A DNA stretch of 9,373 nucleotides from positions 1-9,373 of the forward strand of contig JAMJFV010000068.1 in the NCBI GenBank assembly GCA_023544495.1, written 5' to 3'. A model generated the notes under the pieces. It worked only from the letters and a program-made list of their open reading frames with translations. It did no database searches and was not told where the DNA came from. Positions 6,818-9,373 of the stretch are shown one piece after another. Source of the stretch: ANME-2 cluster archaeon (lineage in GTDB: Archaea > Halobacteriota > Methanosarcinia > Methanosarcinales > Methanocomedenaceae). Each line of letters starts with the position of its first letter. Position 1 is the stretch's first letter. Both the position numbers and the translations under genes were made by a program.

Positions 6818-8083
6818 ATGAGTGAAAAAGAGTCGGTCTATGAAGAGTCCTTAAAAGTACATGAACTGCACCGGGGAGTGCTTGAAGTTGCCAGCAAGGT
6901 ATCCCTGGATGATATCCATGACCTGAGTATCGACTACACTCCGGGAGTAGCTGAACCCTGCCGGGTGATCCGTGCCGAACCTGACGAAGTATATACCTAT
7001 ACCAGCAAGGGTAATTTTGTAGCTGTGGTCACAGATGGCACTGCTGTTCTGGGGCTGGGGGATATCGGGCCTGCAGCCGCCCTGCCTGTGATGGAAGGTA
7101 AGGCCATCCTGTTCAAGCAGCTGGGTGGTGTTGATGCCTTTCCACTCTGCCTGGATACCAAGGATACCGAAGAGATAATTCTATCGATCAAGCACATCGC
7201 ACCCACGTTCGGTGGCATCAACCTGGAGGATATCAGTGCACCCCGCTGTTTCGAGATCGAGGACAGGTTGCGGCGGGAATTGAACATCCCTGTGTTCCAT
7301 GATGACCAGCACGGTACTGCTGTCGTTGTGTATGCGGGACTCATTAACGCATTGAAGATCGTGAATAAGGACATCAATGGCATTAAGGTGGTAATCTGTG
7401 GTGCCGGTGCAGCCGGTATTGCAATTGCCCTTATCCTGATAAGAGCAGGGGTCAGGGATATTATTGTCTGTGATAGCAGGGGTATAATCCACCAGTCCCG
7501 GAGGGAGGGAATGAACTCCATGAAGTTCCTGCTTGCCGGCCTGACAAATATCCGTAGTATTTTTGGGGGGTTGGACACTGCCATGCAGGGTGCTGATGTG
7601 TTAATCGGTGTATCAGTAGCCGGTATTGTTTCCAGGGATATGGTGAGCAGCATGGCTCCCGATTCTATAGTATTCGCAATGGCCAATCCAGACCCCGAGA
7701 TCATGCCGGAAGATGCAATTGAAGCCGGGGCGCGGGTGATTGCAACAGGTCGTTCAGATTATCCCAACCAGGTGAACAACGTACTGGGATTCCCGGGCAT
7801 CTTCAGGGGTGCGCTGGATACCAGGGCGACTGATATTAATATTGAAATGAAAATGGCAGCAGCAAGGGCGCTTGCGGACATAATTACCGCGCCGGAACTG
7901 GATAAAGGCCTCATTTTGCCCGGACCATTAGATAAACGTGTAGTGCCTGTTATTGCGGCAGCAGTTGCAGAGGCCTCGATCCTGAGCGGAGCAGCAAGAG
8001 TTACTCCCCATCCTGATGAGGTTGCACGATACGCAATGAAATTTATTGAGCATAGCCAAATACACCATAGATCTGTGGCATAA
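6818..8083 (+). CDS. Malic enzyme, NAD(P)-dependent (malate to pyruvate + CO2)
   Basis: A soluble enzyme of 421 residues that oxidatively decarboxylates malate to pyruvate with a divalent metal and NAD(P)+. The N-terminal malic domain (PF00390) has Tyr40 in SIDYTPGVAEP, Lys95 in VMEGKAILFK, acidic metal ligands in NLEDI (Glu137, Asp138) and HDDQHGTA (Asp162, Asp163). The C-terminal NAD-binding domain (PF03949) has the Rossmann motif GAGAAG at 195-200, MANPDPEI (about 288-295) and YPNQVNNVLGFPGIFRGALD. Asp219 at the end of the second strand fits a preference for NAD+, but this is inference. It is the short form: the phosphotransacetylase-like C-terminal domain of long MaeB enzymes is absent. 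It starts 24 bases after mrpG with no clear promoter or Shine-Dalgarno in the gap, so read-through from the mrp operon is likely. The start fits the usual family beginning (YEESLKVHELHRG). Confidence 0.93.
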   Translation: MSEKESVYEESLKVHELHRGVLEVASKVSLDDIHDLSIDYTPGVAEPCRVIRAEPDEVYTYTSKGNFVAVVTDGTAVLGLGDIGPAAALPVMEGKAILFKQLGGVDAFPLCLDTKDTEEIILSIKHIAPTFGGINLEDISAPRCFEIEDRLRRELNIPVFHDDQHGTAVVVYAGLINALKIVNKDINGIKVVICGAGAAGIAIALILIRAGVRDIIVCDSRGIIHQSRREGMNSMKFLLAGLTNIRSIFGGLDTAMQGADVLIGVSVAGIVSRDMVSSMAPDSIVFAMANPDPEIMPEDAIEAGARVIATGRSDYPNQVNNVLGFPGIFRGALDTRATDINIEMKMAAARALADIITAPELDKGLILPGPLDKRVVPVIAAAVAEASILSGAARVTPHPDEVARYAMKFIEHSQIHHRSVA

Positions 8084-8109
8084 AATGATAGTACTAATTT
8101 TGAAAAACA

Positions 8110-8127
8110 AATTCATTCGAATGAATT
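8110..8127. promoter_or_regulatory. 18-bp perfect palindrome, possible operator
   Basis: AATTCATTCGAATGAATT reads the same on both strands. It lies 27 bases after the malic enzyme stop and about 95 bases before the TATA-like box of the next gene. Such symmetry suits binding by a dimeric regulator. No loop is present, so it is a poor RNA hairpin, and no T-run directly follows it. A role is inference. Confidence 0.4.
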
Positions 8128-8190
8128 ATAAAATGTAGTTATATAGTTTGGGTGTAATAATTTATATTAATTATGTTAAATCAATCAAAA

Positions 8191-8209
8191 TGTTCCTGAA
8201 CTTTTTTTT
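8191..8209 (+). terminator. Possible oligo-T terminator of the mrp/malic enzyme transcript
   Basis: A run of eight T at 8202-8209 follows a weak 4-bp inverted repeat (GTTC-CT-GAAC, 8192-8201). Archaeal RNA polymerase can stop at such T-runs without a stable hairpin. It is about 120 bases after the malic enzyme stop, the first T-run in this gap. Confidence 0.4.
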
Positions 8210-8216
8210 GCGAGAG

Positions 8217-8230
8217 ATATACTTTTATAC
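8217..8230 (+). promoter_or_regulatory. Probable TATA box for the small membrane protein gene
   Basis: ATATACTTTTATAC with a purine-rich GCGAGAG just before it (possible BRE). It would start transcription near 8248-8256, giving a leader of about 50 bases before the ATG at 8306. Further AT-rich sites at 8235-8252 could serve instead. Confidence 0.35.
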
Positions 8231-8305
8231 TTGAATATATTATCTAGTATATGGATATGTCATCATTAGCATGATGATGTGGATAAACTCGAAGAGAGAA
8301 GCCAG

Positions 8306-8857
8306 ATGAAAAAAAACGACCGAAAAGGTATAAGGGCTTTTGTACTGTATTGCACAAACAATATCGTACAAAAATCGATTCAGCCTTTTCTCTATATTCT
8401 GGCATTCTCTACCTTCGGTATCGGTGATGCATTGACAGGTGCTTTTCTTATGAATGTAAAAGGTGTCAGTGCAGAATCAAATGCCTTTTTCAGTCAAATG
8501 TATTCCACCCACGGTCCTGGCATGTTCATTGTCTTCAAATTATGGATAACCCTTGTCATCCTTTTACTGGTGTTTCTTTCGTACATCCACTCAAACGGGA
8601 AAGATTACTGGAGCACCAATGGATTCGTAGCTGCTCTTGCGATCGGAGGTATTATGGCATTCCAGGCAAACGTGCAGGCTATTTATGGATATCCGTTCAT
8701 GTCCCCTTCCACGATAATCTTACTATTTCTCATGCTTGTATTTGTTTTTGTTTCGGTAGGAGAATGTATCGATTCTCATGTGGCAGATAGAAAAATGGAT
8801 CGTAGAGCGTATCATGGGAACACGTCATATGAAATATCAAAATCCGGATGGGAATAA
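8306..8857 (+). CDS. Small four-helix membrane protein, DUF5658-like
   Basis: A 183-residue integral membrane protein from the ATG at 8306. A GTG at 8279 would extend it by nine hydrophilic residues. I prefer 8306 because it is an ATG with purine-rich GAGAG at 8294-8298 seven bases upstream, but neither start has a strong site. From the ATG, four hydrophobic segments lie at about 28-52, 76-97, 108-132 and 135-153. The first holds GIGDALTGAFLMN followed by a loop with GVSAESNAFF, and the second begins after FIVFK. That pattern (Asp...Thr, then Glu-x-Asn, then Lys) resembles DUF5658 proteins; I recognise it from memory and cannot confirm it. The C-terminus is charged and cytoplasmic-looking. 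The function is unknown. It has its own probable promoter and no obvious link to the mrp genes. Confidence 0.65.
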   Translation: MKKNDRKGIRAFVLYCTNNIVQKSIQPFLYILAFSTFGIGDALTGAFLMNVKGVSAESNAFFSQMYSTHGPGMFIVFKLWITLVILLLVFLSYIHSNGKDYWSTNGFVAALAIGGIMAFQANVQAIYGYPFMSPSTIILLFLMLVFVFVSVGECIDSHVADRKMDRRAYHGNTSYEISKSGWE

Positions 8858-8985
8858 ATACTTCTGCCAATAAGGATGTTGCTGAAAAAGTGATTGATTT
8901 CTTAAAAGAGTATAACGCGGAGTATTATATCAGGGATATAATTTTGTTGGATGAGGTTGTTGTATGCACATTTGGGCACATCTAA
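8848..8985 (+). CDS. Possible small protein of 45 residues
   Basis: An open frame starting with an ATG that overlaps the end of the membrane-protein gene by 10 bases, in a different frame. The product begins MGINTSANKDVAEKVIDFLK and ends in a hydrophobic stretch (IILLDEVVVCTFGHI). An amphipathic helix followed by strand-like residues looks protein-like, and codon choice (GAA/GAG, AAA, GTT/GTA) is ordinary. There is no clear ribosome binding site, and a stop at 8830-8832 excludes a longer version. It could be a real coupled small gene, the remnant of a larger one, or chance. I do not recognise a family. Confidence 0.35.
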   Translation: MGINTSANKDVAEKVIDFLKEYNAEYYIRDIILLDEVVVCTFGHI

Positions 8986-9035
8986 TAATATTGTCTCAAG
9001 GCCATTTTATCAGAAAAGGTAAAATACTCAAAGCG

Positions 9036-9044
9036 ACTATTTAG
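9036..9044 (+). promoter_or_regulatory. TATA-like box of tRNA-Pro
   Basis: ACTATTTAG, centred about 28 bases before the first base of the mature tRNA. This is the expected distance for an archaeal TATA box serving a tRNA gene. Purine-rich AAAGCG lies just upstream as a possible BRE. Confidence 0.5.
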
Positions 9045-9068
9045 ACCACCCCCAAAATTCCACACTCA

Positions 9069-9143
9069 GGGGCCGTAGGGTAGCTTGGACCATCCTGCAA
9101 GGCTGGGGGTCTTGCGACCGGAGTTCGAATCTCCGCGGCCCCA
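9069..9143 (+). tRNA. tRNA-Pro (anticodon GGG)
   Basis: A full cloverleaf of 75 bases. The acceptor stem is GGGGCCG with CGGCCCC (7 bp) and discriminator A. The D stem is GGGU/AUCC (with one G-U pair) and the loop contains AGCUUGGACC. The anticodon stem is CAAGG/UCUUG, closed by a G-U pair. The loop is CUGGGGG with U33 and anticodon GGG at 9105-9107, reading proline CCC and CCU. The T arm is CGGAG-TTCGAAT-CTCCG. The variable region is four bases. The 3' CCA is not encoded and must be added later, which is common in archaea. There is no intron. Two bases separate the D and anticodon stems, as I recall for archaeal tRNA-Pro. Confidence 0.93.
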
Positions 9144-9247
9144 TCAATAGAACGAAAAAATCAATTTACATCAGATTATGATGTTTATTTATTGAAAGTT
9201 TTAAGAGTTATACCCACAGAAACAATTGAGAGAAAAATTGAGGAGAA
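9144..9247. other. AT-rich spacer after tRNA-Pro
   Basis: No gene or clear terminator is visible. The right part has three AATTG cores spaced 12 and 10 bases apart (9224-9228, 9236-9240, 9246-9250), each followed by a purine-rich stretch; the last touches the inverted repeat described next. Confidence 0.4.
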
Positions 9248-9267
9248 TTGTAGAGGAATAGAAGAGA

Positions 9268-9288
9268 TATGATTTTTAGAAAATCATA
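9268..9288. repeat. 9-bp perfect hairpin with 3-base loop
   Basis: TATGATTTT at 9268-9276 pairs with AAAATCATA at 9280-9288 around the loop TAG. It is AT-rich and not followed by a T-run on either strand, so it does not look like a terminator. It lies inside the larger inverted repeat. Confidence 0.6.
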
Positions 9289-9289
9289 C

Positions 9290-9318
9290 GATTGGATTGG
9301 ATTGGATTGGATTGGATT
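9290..9318 (+). repeat. (GATTG)5 tandem repeat
   Basis: Five exact copies of GATTG at 9290-9314 and a partial GATT to 9318. It is a non-coding microsatellite that may vary in copy number by slippage. It sits in the loop of the 12-bp inverted repeat. Confidence 0.9.
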
Positions 9319-9373
9319 ACATTCCTCTACAACCATAACTATGTCTTGAGTTAATAAAGCATTTTTCCAGAGT

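Larger units (their letters stand above)
9248..9332. repeat. 12-bp inverted repeat enclosing a hairpin and a pentamer array
   Basis: TTGTAGAGGAAT at 9248-9259 is perfectly complementary to ATTCCTCTACAA at 9321-9332, so the 85-base segment could fold with a 12-bp closing stem. Inside it are a 9-bp hairpin (9268-9288) and the GATTG array (9290-9318). The flanks (GAGAA to the left, CCATA to the right) show no target-site duplication. It could be a small structured RNA, a miniature mobile element that has lost its flanking duplication, or a protein-binding site. No promoter is obvious. Confidence 0.55.

Noticed and set aside
6997..7704. Long minus-strand open frame of 235 codons inside the malic enzyme gene
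   Set aside because: It lies wholly within a clear conserved gene, and its product has no recognisable motif and a low-complexity Ser/Ile/Pro-rich composition typical of an antisense shadow.
8110..8127. Intrinsic terminator hairpin after the malic enzyme gene
   Set aside because: The palindrome has no loop bases and no T-run follows directly; an operator or chance symmetry is likelier.
9101..9110. tRNA-Pro with anticodon UGG
   Set aside because: That register puts C at position 33 and needs a nine-base loop or a broken stem. The register with U33 gives GGG and a proper five-pair stem.
9290..9318. CRISPR-like array
   Set aside because: The GATTG copies are contiguous with no spacers, and no cas gene is present. 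It is a microsatellite.
9144..9373. Integrated element in the tRNA-Pro gene
   Set aside because: tRNA genes are common integration sites, but no integrase and no repeat of the tRNA 3' end is visible within the window.

Overview
The window looks like a stretch of archaeal chromosome, most likely from a methanogen-related euryarchaeon (Methanosarcinales or a neighbouring anaerobic lineage). The grounds are a DUF166 protein, which is essentially an archaeal family; AT-rich TATA-like boxes instead of -35/-10 promoters; and a tRNA-Pro gene without an encoded CCA. The lineage is an inference and cannot be fixed from the sequence alone. All recognised genes are on the + strand, and none appears broken.

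Layout: (1) 1-116 is a regulatory region with a TATA-like box and short repeats. (2) 117-794 encodes a DUF166 protein. (3) 795-958 is an intergenic region that probably holds the promoter of the next operon. (4) 959-6793 is a complete seven-gene Mrp (Mnh/Sha) cation/proton antiporter operon, mrpABCDEFG. All six junctions are 4-base ATGA stop/start overlaps once the mrpD start is moved to 4157, where a strong Shine-Dalgarno sequence places it. (5) 6818-8083, only 24 bases downstream, encodes a malic enzyme. (6) 8084-8305 is AT-rich and holds an 18-bp perfect palindrome, a T8 run (possible terminator) and a probable promoter. (7) 8306-8857 encodes a small four-helix membrane protein resembling DUF5658, followed by an overlapping possible 45-codon gene. 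(8) 9069-9143 is tRNA-Pro(GGG). (9) 9144-9373 has no gene but contains a compact set of repeats: a 12-bp inverted repeat enclosing a 9-bp hairpin and five GATTG copies.

Functionally, the centre is ion homeostasis: the Mrp complex exchanges Na+ for H+ across the membrane. MrpA and MrpD are NuoL/M/N-like proton/ion channels, MrpC is NuoK-like, and B, E, F and G are small Mrp-specific subunits. In methanogens, where methyl transfer pumps Na+ and electron transport pumps H+, Mrp is thought to balance the two gradients. The adjoining malic enzyme would link malate and pyruvate pools and supply NAD(P)H. Its proximity suggests co-transcription, but a functional connection is not established.

Most of the window is conventional. 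I do not see a convincing new multi-gene system. The parts that deserve a second look are the repeat structure near the right end, the extended acidic loop of MrpC, the Mrp-malic enzyme linkage, the small ORF at 8848, and the phased repeats upstream of the DUF166 gene.
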